From Acrocarpospora catenulata (GTDB taxonomy: Bacteria > Actinomycetota > Actinomycetes > Streptosporangiales > Streptosporangiaceae), in assembly GCF_018476525.1 (NCBI RefSeq), contig NZ_JAHCST010000038.1, positions 1-64,000 of the forward strand: 64,000 bases of DNA, written 5' to 3'. The notes under the pieces are model-generated. The model ran no database searches, was not told the origin of the DNA, and saw only the letters and a list, made by a program, of their open reading frames with translations. Position 1 is the stretch's first letter, and every line of letters begins with the position of its first letter. The position numbers and the translations under genes are program-made. Shown piece after piece: positions 11,103 through 19,476 of this stretch.

Positions 11103-12916
11103 GACGAGCCTCCGGGCAGCACCACGTGATCGCCGATGACCAGCCGGTCGAGACCGCCGCGCAGGAAGGTGTCCACCGCCTCGCGCGGGGTCCGGACGAT
11201 CGGCTGGCCGCGCAGGTTGAAGGAGGTGTTGAGCAGCGCGGGCACTCCGGTGCGCGCGCCGAACGCGGTCAGCAGCTCCCACAGCCGCGGGTTGCCCGCG
11301 CGGCTCACCGCCTGCACGCGCGCGGTGCCGTCGATGTGGGTGACCGCGCCCAGGTGCTCGCGGTGCTCGGGGCGGGTCCTGGTGGTGAAGAGCATGTGCG
11401 CGTACTGCCGCTCGCGCCCGCGCCTGATCTCGAACAGCTCGGCGGCCGCCTCCTCCTTCACGACCGGGGCGAAGGGGCGGAAATCCTCGCGCTTCTTGAT
11501 CAGGTTGTTGATGTGGTCGCGCATCCGGGCCTCGCGCGGGTCGGCCAGGATGCTGCGGTTGCCCAGCGCGCGCGGGCCGAACTCCATGCCGCCCTGGAAC
11601 CAGGCGACCACTTCGCCGCGGTCCAGCGCCGCCGCCGTGTCGGCCAGCAGTTCCTCCTGGTCGGGCACGTGCCGGTACCCGCAGTCGGTCCTGGTCGCCA
11701 GGTGCTCGGCGATCTCCGCCGAGCTGAACGAGGTGCCCCAGTACGGCATGACCATCGGCGTGATCGGCGTCTCCGGCTTGCGCGTGGCGTGCAGGTAGAG
11801 CGCGGCGCCCACCGCGGTGCCGTCGTCGCCCGCGCCCGGCGGGACGAACACCCGGTCGAACAGGCGGGAGCGCAGGATGAGGCTGTTGGCGGTGCAGTTG
11901 AGCGCGACGCCGCCGGCGTAGCACAGGTCGCGCAGCCCGGTCTGGCGGCGGTAGTGGCGCAGCACGTGCAGCAGGCAGCGCTCCAGCGCGCCCTGCGCGG
12001 CGGCGGCGATGTCCATGTGGTGCTGCTCGATCGGCCCGCCGGGTATCCGCGCGGGGCCGAAGGTCTCCTCCAGGACGGCGAGCACGCCGCGGTGCGTCTC
12101 GCGCTGCAGCAGGTCGCCGTCGCGGGCCAGCAGCGGGATGCTGTACTCGGGCCCCCCGGGGCGCAGGTTGATCATCTGCCGCAGGTGGCGCTCGTAGCGG
12201 GTGCGGTCGCCGTAGGAGGCCAGGCCCATCATCTTGTACTCGTCGAGGGCCATCTCGAAGCCGAGGTAGAGGGTGAAGACCCCGTAGAGCGTGCCGAGCG
12301 AGTGCAGCGCCGGCACGCTGTGCAGCGGCTCCAGCTTGCCGCCGATGCCCGTGTAGACCGTGAGGCACTCGGTCTCGCCCCGGCCGTCGGCCACCAGCAC
12401 CAGGCAGTCGTCGAACCCGCTGGCGTAGTACGCGCTCGCGGCGTGCGCGAGGTGATGCGGGACCGGCACGAAGCGGGAGGCGAAGCCCTCGCCGGGGGAG
12501 CGCTCACCGGGGAAGTTCTCGCCGGGGAAGTTCTCGCCGGGGAAGTGCTCGGCCAGCCAGCGCAGCTGCACCGCGGGGTCGTAGACCTCCCGGTAGCGGC
12601 GCGCCAGGTACTCCTCGCCGGCCTCCAGCTCGGACGGCTCGTGCGCGAAGCCGTGGCCGATCAGGTCGATGTCGGCCAGCCGCAGCCCCGCCCGGTCCAG
12701 GCAGTCGCGCATGGCGTTGACGGGGAAGCTGCCGGTGCTCTTCTCGCCGGTGAAACGCTCCTCGGCGGCGGCGGCCACGATCTTGCCGTCCACCACGAGC
12801 GCGGCGGCGGAGTCGCGGCCCTGGCTGACGCGGTACTCGCGCTCGGACAGGCCGGGCAGCTCCCGGCGCTTGAACTCCTCGGAATTGTGCAGGCCGCTGA
12901 TACCCAGGATTCTCAT
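11099..12916 (-). CDS. NodU/CmcH/TobZ-family carbamoyltransferase
   Basis: A 605-residue member of the carbamoyltransferase family, which uses carbamoyl phosphate and ATP to move a carbamoyl group onto an acceptor, usually a hydroxyl of an antibiotic or nodulation factor. Visible features are the N-terminal MRILGISGLHNS segment, the kinase-like-fold histidines in VPHHLAHAASAYY, VLVADGRGE, CYAGGVALNCTANS, the C-terminal GPRALGNRSILADPR, and PALLNTSFNLRGQPIV. Length is normal for the family. A short duplication (NFPGE repeated, residues ~126-140) lies in the N-terminal half. It sits between the free-standing A gene and the T-C-A-T gene with ATGA overlaps at both ends, so it is made with the synthetase. 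Its likely job is to carbamoylate the starter unit or the finished peptide; the acceptor is not known. Confidence 0.9.
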   Translation of the reverse strand: MRILGISGLHNSEEFKRRELPGLSEREYRVSQGRDSAAALVVDGKIVAAAAEERFTGEKSTGSFPVNAMRDCLDRAGLRLADIDLIGHGFAHEPSELEAGEEYLARRYREVYDPAVQLRWLAEHFPGENFPGENFPGERSPGEGFASRFVPVPHHLAHAASAYYASGFDDCLVLVADGRGETECLTVYTGIGGKLEPLHSVPALHSLGTLYGVFTLYLGFEMALDEYKMMGLASYGDRTRYERHLRQMINLRPGGPEYSIPLLARDGDLLQRETHRGVLAVLEETFGPARIPGGPIEQHHMDIAAAAQGALERCLLHVLRHYRRQTGLRDLCYAGGVALNCTANSLILRSRLFDRVFVPPGAGDDGTAVGAALYLHATRKPETPITPMVMPYWGTSFSSAEIAEHLATRTDCGYRHVPDQEELLADTAAALDRGEVVAWFQGGMEFGPRALGNRSILADPREARMRDHINNLIKKREDFRPFAPVVKEEAAAELFEIRRGRERQYAHMLFTTRTRPEHREHLGAVTHIDGTARVQAVSRAGNPRLWELLTAFGARTGVPALLNTSFNLRGQPIVRTPREAVDTFLRGGLDRLVIGDHVVLPGGSS

Positions 12917-14856
12917 CGCGTCTCCATAGCTGCGGCGGCGTGCCGCTGGAGCGCACGCCTGTCGATCTTCTGGCTGCCGGTGCGGGGAAGGCTGGGCAGG
13001 ATGGTGATCCACTGGGGCATCAGCGCCCGGGGGAGCCACTGCTCCAGGTGCGCGCGCAGCTCGGCGGGCTGCACCCGCGTGGCCTGCGCGTACAGGGCGA
13101 GCCGCTGGTCGCCCGCGGTGTGCTCGACCACCAGCGCCGCCGCACGGGTCACGTCCGGGTGGCGCTCGGCGACGGCCTCGATCTCCTCCAGTTCGATGCG
13201 CTGGCCGCGCAGCTTCACCTGGTGGTCGATGCGGCCGTGGTAGGCCAGTGCGCCGTCCCGCCGCCACGCGCACAGGTCGCCGGTTCGGTAGATCCGGCCC
13301 AGCTCGGGGTGGTGCTGGAAGACCGCCGCGGTACGGTCGGGGTCGCCGACGTACCCGATGGCGAGTTGCGGCCCGCCCAGGACGAGCTCGCCGACCTGGC
13401 CGACCGGCGCCGTCCTGCCCCACTGGTCGAGGACCGCGGCCCGGGTGCCGGCCAGCGGGCGGCCGATCGGTATGGGGTCGAGCGGCGGTTCCGGCACCAG
13501 GTGGGTGACGGTGTAGATGGTGACCTCGGTCGGGCCGTACCCGTTCCACACCCGCGCGCCGGTCCGGTGCAGGGCGGCCACCAGGTCGGCGCTGAGCGCC
13601 TCGCCCCCGCAGATGACGTCCACGTCGCGCAGGCCGCCCTCCGGCAGGTACGGCACGGTCATCCGCCAGGTGGTCGGGGTGGCCTGCACCAGCTGGAGGG
13701 GGCGGCCGGTCAGCCAGGCGGCCAGCCGTTCCGGGTCACGCTGGAGCTCCTCGCGGACCAGCACGAGCCGGCCGCCCCTCGCCAGCGGCAGGAAGATCTC
13801 CATGGTGGACATGTCGAAGGTGAGCGTCGCCATGCAGGTCACGTGCGGCCGGTCGGCGCCGATCATGGCGCCGATGGCGCCGACCGAGTGCCGCAGCGCG
13901 GCGTGCGGTATCGCCACCGCCTTCGGCACGCCCGTCGAGCCCGAGGTCGACAGCGCGTAGGCCACGCCGTCCAGCGCCACGGGGAAGGCGGGCACCTCGC
14001 CGGGGACCGGGTCGGCCGAGGCGGACAGCACGTGGATGCCCGGCAGGTCCAGCGCGGCGTCGTCGGGGAGCACCGCGAACCTGGCCCCGGCCGCCGTCAG
14101 CTGCTGTCCCAGGCGCAGCGGCGGGTGCTTGAGGTCCAGCGGCAGGAAACCGGCGCCCAGCGACCAGACGGCGAGCAGCGCGGCGATCGTCTCCACACGG
14201 CGGGGCAGGCCGATGCCGACCATGTCGCCGGGGCCGGCGCCCGCGCGCGCGAACTGGCCGGCCAGCCCGGCCACCAGCTCGCCCAGCTGCCGGTAGGTGA
14301 CCGCGCGCGAGCCCTCCTCGATGGCGACCGCGTCGGGCGTGTCCAGCATGTGGCGCCTGATCAGCGAGGCCACCGTCTCGGTGGTGTCCCAGGAGCGGGG
14401 GGAGTGCGCTGCGGCGACGATCCGCTCGTCCTCGGCGCTCCACAACCAGGCACGGCCCGCGGGCAGCTCGGGCTCGGCGGCCAGCGCCGCCTGCAGGCGC
14501 GAGCACAGCAGCGGCTCGGCGGCCACCTCGCGCCGGTCGAGATCGATCAGGATGGACGGATGTGAATCCGCTTGGCTGGAATCCGCGTCGGCCAGGCGGA
14601 CGAGCAGGCGGGCGGGCGGCAGCGGCAACCCGGCCACCCGCTCGACCAGCTCCCGCAGCCTGACCCGCCAGGGCAGCAGCACCTCGCCAGGGCTGCCGCC
14701 GTCCGGGTCCGAGACCACTCCGCGGATCTGCTCCTCGCCCGCGCCCTGGGCCAGGACCACCAGGCAGCAACCGGCGAGCACCGCACCGACCGGGACACCG
14801 AATTTGACCGCGAATCGCTCCGCGGCCTCGAATATCGGATTCTCCATCGGGATCAC
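12913..14856 (-). CDS. Free-standing adenylation protein with a remnant condensation segment
   Basis: First gene of the NRPS operon, 647 residues from GTG 14856 (ATG 14847 is an alternative; neither has a strong ribosome site). Residues ~1-145 look like the tail of a condensation domain with no HHxxxDG. Residues ~160-640 form a complete A domain with TYRQLGEL, STSGSTGVPKAVA (~304), GYGPTEVTIY, YRTGDL, GRIDHQVKLRG and the catalytic lysine motif GSQKIDR. There is no carrier domain, so it must load a carrier on another protein, most simply T1 of the T-C-A-T subunit. The signature read by hand is DMMQVCGIYK, which I do not recognise. It would supply the starter amino acid of the peptide. Confidence 0.9.
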   Translation of the reverse strand: MIPMENPIFEAAERFAVKFGVPVGAVLAGCCLVVLAQGAGEEQIRGVVSDPDGGSPGEVLLPWRVRLRELVERVAGLPLPPARLLVRLADADSSQADSHPSILIDLDRREVAAEPLLCSRLQAALAAEPELPAGRAWLWSAEDERIVAAAHSPRSWDTTETVASLIRRHMLDTPDAVAIEEGSRAVTYRQLGELVAGLAGQFARAGAGPGDMVGIGLPRRVETIAALLAVWSLGAGFLPLDLKHPPLRLGQQLTAAGARFAVLPDDAALDLPGIHVLSASADPVPGEVPAFPVALDGVAYALSTSGSTGVPKAVAIPHAALRHSVGAIGAMIGADRPHVTCMATLTFDMSTMEIFLPLARGGRLVLVREELQRDPERLAAWLTGRPLQLVQATPTTWRMTVPYLPEGGLRDVDVICGGEALSADLVAALHRTGARVWNGYGPTEVTIYTVTHLVPEPPLDPIPIGRPLAGTRAAVLDQWGRTAPVGQVGELVLGGPQLAIGYVGDPDRTAAVFQHHPELGRIYRTGDLCAWRRDGALAYHGRIDHQVKLRGQRIELEEIEAVAERHPDVTRAAALVVEHTAGDQRLALYAQATRVQPAELRAHLEQWLPRALMPQWITILPSLPRTGSQKIDRRALQRHAAAAMETR

Positions 14857-15168
14857 GGCAATTCCGAGAAGGGGATTTTCGGAAAAGTCATCGGGGCCTC
14901 CGAGAACCGGACCGATTAATGAGAAGGCCGTGGTCCGGACGTCCGCAGTGGTAAGTCGCCTGGTCGGCGGCCATGCGGCTGTCTATGGATGGCTTTCTCG
15001 CTGAGAATGATGATTCGGAAGTTAGCCGGGTTCCTCCGGCGCGACCGGGTCCGGCGGCCAAGGTGGCAAGTTCGCGCCACGTTCCCCAACCAGGGCAGAC
15101 CGCGATGTTAGCTTGAGGCTCGGCTCAACCATCCCTGACGCGAACACTGAGAGAAAGCGACCAGAGAA
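14857..15168. other. Divergent promoter region between NRPS operon and MFS exporter
   Basis: This 312-base gap separates the minus-strand NRPS operon from the plus-strand transporter and must carry both promoters. It is locally richer in A/T than the genes. I see no confident -35/-10 pair, no long palindrome and no small gene. Confidence 0.5.
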
Positions 15169-16434
15169 ATGGTGCCCCTACTCAGGATTCCTCAGCTGCG
15201 CCTCTACATTCTCGGGGACGCGCTTTCCAACTTCGGCGACTTCGCGCTGTTCCTCGCGATGGCCATCTGGGTGAAGACCCTCACCGGCAGCACCACGGCC
15301 GCCGGCTTGGTGATGTTCGCGTTCGCCGGAGGCAGCCTGCTGCTACCCGTGTCGGGCCTGCTGGTCGACAGGTTCCGGCGCCGCCCCCTGCTGGCCGGCT
15401 CCTACCTGTCCTCCGCCGCCGTCGTCCTCCCGCTCCTGCTGGTACGCGACAGCGGCGACATCTGGATGATCTACGTGATCATGTTCCTGTACGGCGCGCT
15501 CGGCAGCGTGACCGGCCCGGCGCAGAACGCCTTCCTGCCCTCGGTGGTGCCCGAGGATCGGCTGGGCGACGCCAACGGCGTGGTCCAGTCCCTGCGCGGG
15601 TTGCTCCGCGTCTTCTCCCCGATCATCGGGGCCGGGCTGTTCGCCTGGCTCGGCGCGGAGGCGGTGGTCGTCCTCGACGCGGCCGTCTTCGTGCTGGCCG
15701 CGGCGTCGATCGCGCTCATGAAGGTCACCGAGTCCGCGCCCACCCCCACCTCCGAGCCCTGGGTGGCCGAGACCACCGGCGGGCTGCGCTTCCTGCGCGG
15801 CAACGCCACCCTCCGCGGGCTCGTCGTCGCCTGCGCGCTCACCATGCTGGTCATCGGCTTCTACGAGTCCATCGGTTTCGCGGTGGTCACCGAGGGCCTC
15901 GGACGCGCCGCGACCTTCCTGGCGGTACTCGGCGCCGTCCAGGCGGTGGGGACCATCATCGGCGGCGCCACGGCCGGCGCGGTGATCCGGCGCACCAGCG
16001 AGCTGAAGCTGGTGGTCATCGCCCTGGCGATGGTGGCCGCCAGCAGCCTGCTGCTGACCACGCCCATCGTCGCGGTGGTGATCGCCGGCATGCTGGTGCT
16101 CGGCATCTCCACGCCGTGGATCGTGATCGGCGCGACCACCGCGCTCCAGCGCTCCACGCCGGAGGACCTGCGCGGGCGCGTCTTCGCCGCCTTCGAGTTC
16201 GGCGTCACGGTCCCGCAGGTGGCCTCGATCGCGGTGGGCGCGAGCCTCATCGCGCTCCTCGATTACCGGGTCCTGCTGCTCGTCGTCTGCGGCGTCGTAC
16301 TGGCCTCGGCCGCCTTCCTCGCCACCAAGCGCGCCGTCCCCGCAGTCGCCGCTTCGGAGGATGCGGACGCCGCCGAGGCCGACGTCCCGTCAGGCGACGA
16401 CCAGGTCACGGTGCCGGCGGGCGACAAGGCCTGA
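15169..16434 (+). CDS. MFS transporter, probable exporter
   Basis: A 421-residue membrane protein of the major facilitator superfamily, of the macrolide/enterobactin-exporter-like type. About 12 hydrophobic segments are visible. The MFS loop motif is GLLVDRFRRRPLLAG (~63-77), and VTGPAQNAFLPSVVPEDRLGDAN (~110-133, written here as a span only by its ends VTGPAQ and LGDAN) matches the family's TM4-5 region. The last 30 residues are acidic and unstructured. ATG 15169 lies after AGAGAAAGCGACCAGAGAA. It is divergent from the NRPS operon, which suggests export of or self-resistance to the peptide; that link is inferred from position only. Confidence 0.85.
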   Translation: MVPLLRIPQLRLYILGDALSNFGDFALFLAMAIWVKTLTGSTTAAGLVMFAFAGGSLLLPVSGLLVDRFRRRPLLAGSYLSSAAVVLPLLLVRDSGDIWMIYVIMFLYGALGSVTGPAQNAFLPSVVPEDRLGDANGVVQSLRGLLRVFSPIIGAGLFAWLGAEAVVVLDAAVFVLAAASIALMKVTESAPTPTSEPWVAETTGGLRFLRGNATLRGLVVACALTMLVIGFYESIGFAVVTEGLGRAATFLAVLGAVQAVGTIIGGATAGAVIRRTSELKLVVIALAMVAASSLLLTTPIVAVVIAGMLVLGISTPWIVIGATTALQRSTPEDLRGRVFAAFEFGVTVPQVASIAVGASLIALLDYRVLLLVVCGVVLASAAFLATKRAVPAVAASEDADAAEADVPSGDDQVTVPAGDKA

Positions 16435-16458
16435 CCTTGCACGGGCCTTGCCCGACGA

Positions 16459-17424
16459 TCACGACACGGCTCCCCTGTGGGAGGGGCCGTGGGGGGCGGC
16501 GCAGTGCGCCGCCTCCGTCGTGCCGACGGTCAGCAGTTCCGCGGGGGCGTGGTCGACCTGGAGAGTGGTGTGGTCGATGCCGTACTGGTCGTGGGCGAGT
16601 CGTTCGGCGGCGAGGCGGACCGCGTGGCAGTCGGCGCCGGGTTCGACCAGGATGTGCGCCGACATGGCGGGGTAGCCCGAGGTGACCTCCCAGATGTGCA
16701 GGTCGTGTACTTCGACGACCTTGTCCAGGGCGGCGGTCCTGGTGCCGATCTCGGTGGGGTTCATGCCGGCGGGGGCGGCCTCCATGAAGACCCGGCCCGC
16801 GTCGCGGACCAGGCCCCACCCGGCCTTGAGCATGAGGGCGGCCACGACCAGGGCGGCGAGGGCGTCGGCGCGGCCCCAGCCGGTGAGCCAGACGATCGCT
16901 CCGGCGATGGTGGTGGCGATGAAGGCGAACAGGTCGTTGAGGATGTGCTGGTAGGCGCCTTCGACGTTGAGGCTGCTCCGGTTGGCCTTGGACAGCAGCC
17001 AGGTGGCCGCGATGTTCACCGCGATCCCGGCCAGGCCGGTGACGACCACGTACAGTCCCGCCACTTCGGGAGGGTCCACGATCCGGCGTACGCCTTCGAC
17101 GACGAAGTACACACTGAGCAGTAGCAGCGTGATGCCGTTGATCTGGGCGGAGATGATTTCCGCGCGTTTGAGGCCATAGGTGAAGCCTCCGCGCGGCGGG
17201 CGGGCGGAGATGCGCATCGCGATCAGGGCGAAGACGATGGCGATGGCGTCGGTGAGCATGTGCCCGGCGTCCGAGATCAGGGCCAGGGACTGGGCGATGA
17301 CGCCGACCACGACCTCGACCGCCATGAAGGCGACGATCAGGATGAGCGCACCGGTCAGGTAACGGCGGTCGGTTTCCGCCCTGACCCCGTGACCGTGTCC
17401 GTGCTGGTGGCCGTGGTCAGTCAC
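16459..17424 (-). CDS. Cation diffusion facilitator (CDF) metal efflux transporter
   Basis: A 321-residue proton-coupled exporter of divalent metals such as Zn or Co. The His-rich N-terminus (TDHGHQHGHGHG) is followed by six membrane segments. The metal site shows as SDAGHMLTDA in TM2 and HILND in TM5. The C-terminal cytoplasmic domain contains VVEVHDLHIWEVTSGY, typical of ZitB/CzcD-like CDF proteins. I start at GTG 17424 because AAGGAGT lies 8 bases upstream; an in-frame GTG at 17442 has no such site. It is divergent from the His-rich peptide and ZIP-like genes, with two candidate metal-regulator operators between, so repression by an ArsR- or Fur-type sensor is plausible. Confidence 0.93.
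   Translation of the reverse strand: MTDHGHQHGHGHGVRAETDRRYLTGALILIVAFMAVEVVVGVIAQSLALISDAGHMLTDAIAIVFALIAMRISARPPRGGFTYGLKRAEIISAQINGITLLLLSVYFVVEGVRRIVDPPEVAGLYVVVTGLAGIAVNIAATWLLSKANRSSLNVEGAYQHILNDLFAFIATTIAGAIVWLTGWGRADALAALVVAALMLKAGWGLVRDAGRVFMEAAPAGMNPTEIGTRTAALDKVVEVHDLHIWEVTSGYPAMSAHILVEPGADCHAVRLAAERLAHDQYGIDHTTLQVDHAPAELLTVGTTEAAHCAAPHGPSHRGAVS
16465..16491. terminator. Hairpin at the MFS/CDF convergent junction
   Basis: CACGGCTCCCC and GAGGGGCCGTG flank a short TGTGG loop, forming a GC-rich imperfect stem that overlaps the 3' end of the CDF gene. It could stop transcripts from both convergent genes. Confidence 0.45.
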
Positions 17425-17443
17425 CGTTCCACTCCTTAACACT

Positions 17444-17457
17444 TGAACCCATGTTCA
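17444..17457. promoter_or_regulatory. Inverted repeat TGAAC-N4-GTTCA upstream of the CDF gene
   Basis: Five-base arms TGAAC and GTTCA lie 20 bases before the CDF start. The TGAAC/GTTCA half-site resembles operators of ArsR/SmtB-type metal sensors. The function is inferred. Confidence 0.4.
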
Positions 17458-17501
17458 CATGTTGGAGTGTGGCGGGAGTGCTGCGTGCTGTCAACGCATG
17501 A

Positions 17502-17517
17502 ACATCTGATCAGATGT
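17502..17517. promoter_or_regulatory. Perfect 16-base palindrome between CDF and His-rich peptide genes
   Basis: ACATCTGATCAGATGT is fully self-complementary and sits in the divergent promoter region, 85 bases from the CDF start and 68 bases from the His-rich ORF start. Its position and symmetry suggest the operator of a dimeric regulator controlling both directions, for example a metal sensor. No regulator gene is adjacent. Confidence 0.6.
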
Positions 17518-17584
17518 GTAAACGCTGAGTGATTGGCTATCTACCCTCCGTGATGACCGCCGGGTTATCCCCAGGGAGGCAGCC

Positions 17585-17731
17585 ATGACCCATACCCACC
17601 ATCATTCGCACGCCGGAGATGCGGAAATCCACGACGTCCACGAACACCACGTGGACGCGGAACACGAGGAAACCGGCGCTGATCAGTGTGTCGGCCTGCC
17701 AGATCAGGACGGTTGCTGCGCGACGGAGTGA
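17585..17731 (+). CDS. Small His-rich putative metal-binding protein (48 residues)
   Basis: A 48-residue ORF with AGGGAGG nine bases before ATG 17585. It begins MTHTHHHSHAGDAEIHD and has ten histidines in the first 27 residues. The middle is acidic, and three cysteines lie near the end (C35 and CC at 44-45). There is no signal peptide or membrane segment, so it is predicted to be cytoplasmic. It lies 73 bases before the ZIP-like gene on the same strand and faces the CDF exporter across a palindrome, which fits a metal buffer or chaperone for Zn, Ni, Co or Cu. I recognise no family. It was found by direct reading and is below common ORF length limits. Confidence 0.7.
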   Translation: MTHTHHHSHAGDAEIHDVHEHHVDAEHEETGADQCVGLPDQDGCCATE

Positions 17732-17804
17732 AGTTACCCGGGGACCGTCGCCCCCGGCGGTCCCCCTCAGAACGGTCTTTCCGCTGGCAGGACGGAGGAG
17801 AACC

Positions 17805-18995
17805 ATGCGCACGTCCGGATGGACGCATTTGATGAGCCCGGCATTGGAACCCGCCCTTGAGGGACGATCGTCAGGGGTGTCGGTGTGGCTGGCGGTCGTC
17901 TTGATCTCGTTGTCCACCCTGGCCGGGGCTTGGCTGGCCAGAAGGAAGTCCCGGCAGGTCACCGCCTTGCTCTCGGTCGCGTCCGCACTGATGCTGGTCA
18001 CCGCGTTGATCGACATGCTGCCCGATGCCTGGCAGGAGGCGAGCGAGACCGGCGTCCCGCTGTGGGCGCTGGGGTTGGCGATCGCCTTTGGCTTCCTGGT
18101 CATCACCTATTTCACCCGCAAGGGTTGCGGACACGGTCACGGGCACGAGGACGGCGCACCGGCCGCGGGCAGGCACCGGCCCGGCCTGCACCGCCGGGTC
18201 AAAGAGGTGGTCAGCGCCACCGTCTTCGGCGGCGTGGGCACCGCCGCGGCACTGTCGGTCCACCGGGCGGTCGAAGGCGCGACGCTCGCTCTGACGGCGT
18301 CGGCCGTGGTCGTGATCGCGCTCATGGTGCATTCCACCAGCGAAGGGCTGGCCCTGACCGCGCTGCTGGACATGGCCAAGCAGCGGGTGACCCCGTGGCT
18401 GACGGTCTCCTGTGTCAGCCCTGCGGTCGGCGTCCTGATCGCAACGGTCCGCCCTATACCTCCGCAGGTGGAGCCCATTCTGATCGGCGTGGTGGCCGGC
18501 GTTCTCCTGCGTACCGCCGTGGTGGGCATCAAGCTGGCGGCCAGCAGGCAGCAGGATGGGCGGCTGCCCCGGCGGCACATCGTCAGCGCCCTCCTCCTGG
18601 CCGGGATCTTGGCGGTGCTCATCGGCGCCATGCGCTGGATGCCCACCGACCAGGCCGAACAGGCACAGGTCTCCCTCGGGCAGACCATGGCCCGCCTGCC
18701 GTCGCCGGCGAGCTCGCCACCGGCCTCGTTCACTCCTCAGAGCAGAGAGGAACTACGGGCGGCGCTGGCCTCAGGGCAACTGAGTGTGGCCGAGGTGCTG
18801 GCTCGTACCGACAAGCTGACCACGGGCACCTACATCGGATGGCTCCTGCGCGGCCTGCCCGGCTACCAGCCGGCCGAGGTCAGGACACTGCTGTCCGCCA
18901 AAGGCATCGAGTTCACCCGCCCTGTCGGTGAGCTCACCCAGTCACAGCGGGCCTATCTCATCGATGCCGTCGCCTCTCGGCGAAAGGTTGGGTGA
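17805..18995 (+). CDS. ZIP-like membrane protein fused to a C-terminal sIHF-like domain
   Basis: A 396-residue protein with about eight membrane segments between residues 20 and 300 and a His-rich loop (CGHGHGHEDG, ~108-117) between segments 3 and 4, the ZIP layout. TM4 holds HRAVEG and TM5 holds HSTSEG, a weakened version of the ZIP metal motifs. After a Ser/Pro linker, residues ~314-396 (LSVAEVLAR, YIGWLLRGLPGY, LTQSQRAYLIDAV) line up with the actinobacterial integration host factor pattern of a helix, a LL..LPG turn and a final RxLG.xQR.ALL helix. That family is a cytoplasmic nucleoid DNA-binding protein, so the fusion is odd. GGAGGAG precedes ATG 17805 at ideal spacing. It probably moves or senses a divalent metal; DNA binding is inference. 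Confidence 0.75.
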   Translation: MRTSGWTHLMSPALEPALEGRSSGVSVWLAVVLISLSTLAGAWLARRKSRQVTALLSVASALMLVTALIDMLPDAWQEASETGVPLWALGLAIAFGFLVITYFTRKGCGHGHGHEDGAPAAGRHRPGLHRRVKEVVSATVFGGVGTAAALSVHRAVEGATLALTASAVVVIALMVHSTSEGLALTALLDMAKQRVTPWLTVSCVSPAVGVLIATVRPIPPQVEPILIGVVAGVLLRTAVVGIKLAASRQQDGRLPRRHIVSALLLAGILAVLIGAMRWMPTDQAEQAQVSLGQTMARLPSPASSPPASFTPQSREELRAALASGQLSVAEVLARTDKLTTGTYIGWLLRGLPGYQPAEVRTLLSAKGIEFTRPVGELTQSQRAYLIDAVASRRKVG

Positions 18996-19476
18996 TAAGG
19001 ACGCCTTCGGGAATTTTCTCGTATCTGCAATACCGGACATTGCGATAACCCAACTTTCCGACGTGCGGCGTCAATGACCTTCGGCGCGTACAAAGGCCAA
19101 TCTACAAGATCACGGGGAATCGGCTGGTTTACCGCCGGGGGTGGTTCTCCGTGGTCAAATGGATGGTCGGTCACCTTGTCGGGTTTCAGCGGGGGCGCAC
19201 GTCCGGCGTGGCGATCTTGTTTCGGGTATTCGCGTGACTACTTTGTGTGTCGGGTGTCGCCTGACTTATCAGCTGAATCGCTGGAAGAAGAATATGTGTA
19301 ATCTCCGCCGACCCGGCGCTTTTGCCATGCTCGCCTTGGCATCGGCGTCCGTCGCCCCCTGCGCCTTCCCGTGGGCGCGACCACTCCCGCCGGCACCAAC
19401 CGCGGCCGCACTCCCTGACGTCACACCCTGCCGCAGGCCCTATCGTCCCGGTACGGCCTGCGGCGCGAAAAGCCGG
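18996..19476. other. Intergenic stretch without a supported gene
   Basis: A 481-base gap between the ZIP-like gene and the LuxR gene. It is less GC-rich than its surroundings. Short ORFs exist on both strands, but none combines a ribosome site, sensible codon use and a recognisable product. The only structure I see is the hairpin at 19430-19464. Confidence 0.6.
19430..19464 (-). terminator. Terminator hairpin after the LuxR-type gene
   Basis: GCCGCAGGCC and GGCCTGCGGC form a perfect 10-base-pair stem around a 15-base loop, beginning 13 bases after the LuxR gene stop on the minus strand. Confidence 0.65.

Noticed and set aside
16116-16685. Plus-strand ORF across the MFS end and CDF gene
   Set aside because: Shifted-frame shadow of the MFS gene and antisense to CDF; Arg-rich translation without motifs.
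18953-19174. Minus-strand 73-codon ORF overlapping the end of the ZIP-sIHF gene
   Set aside because: No ribosome site, overlaps a supported gene, and no recognisable product.
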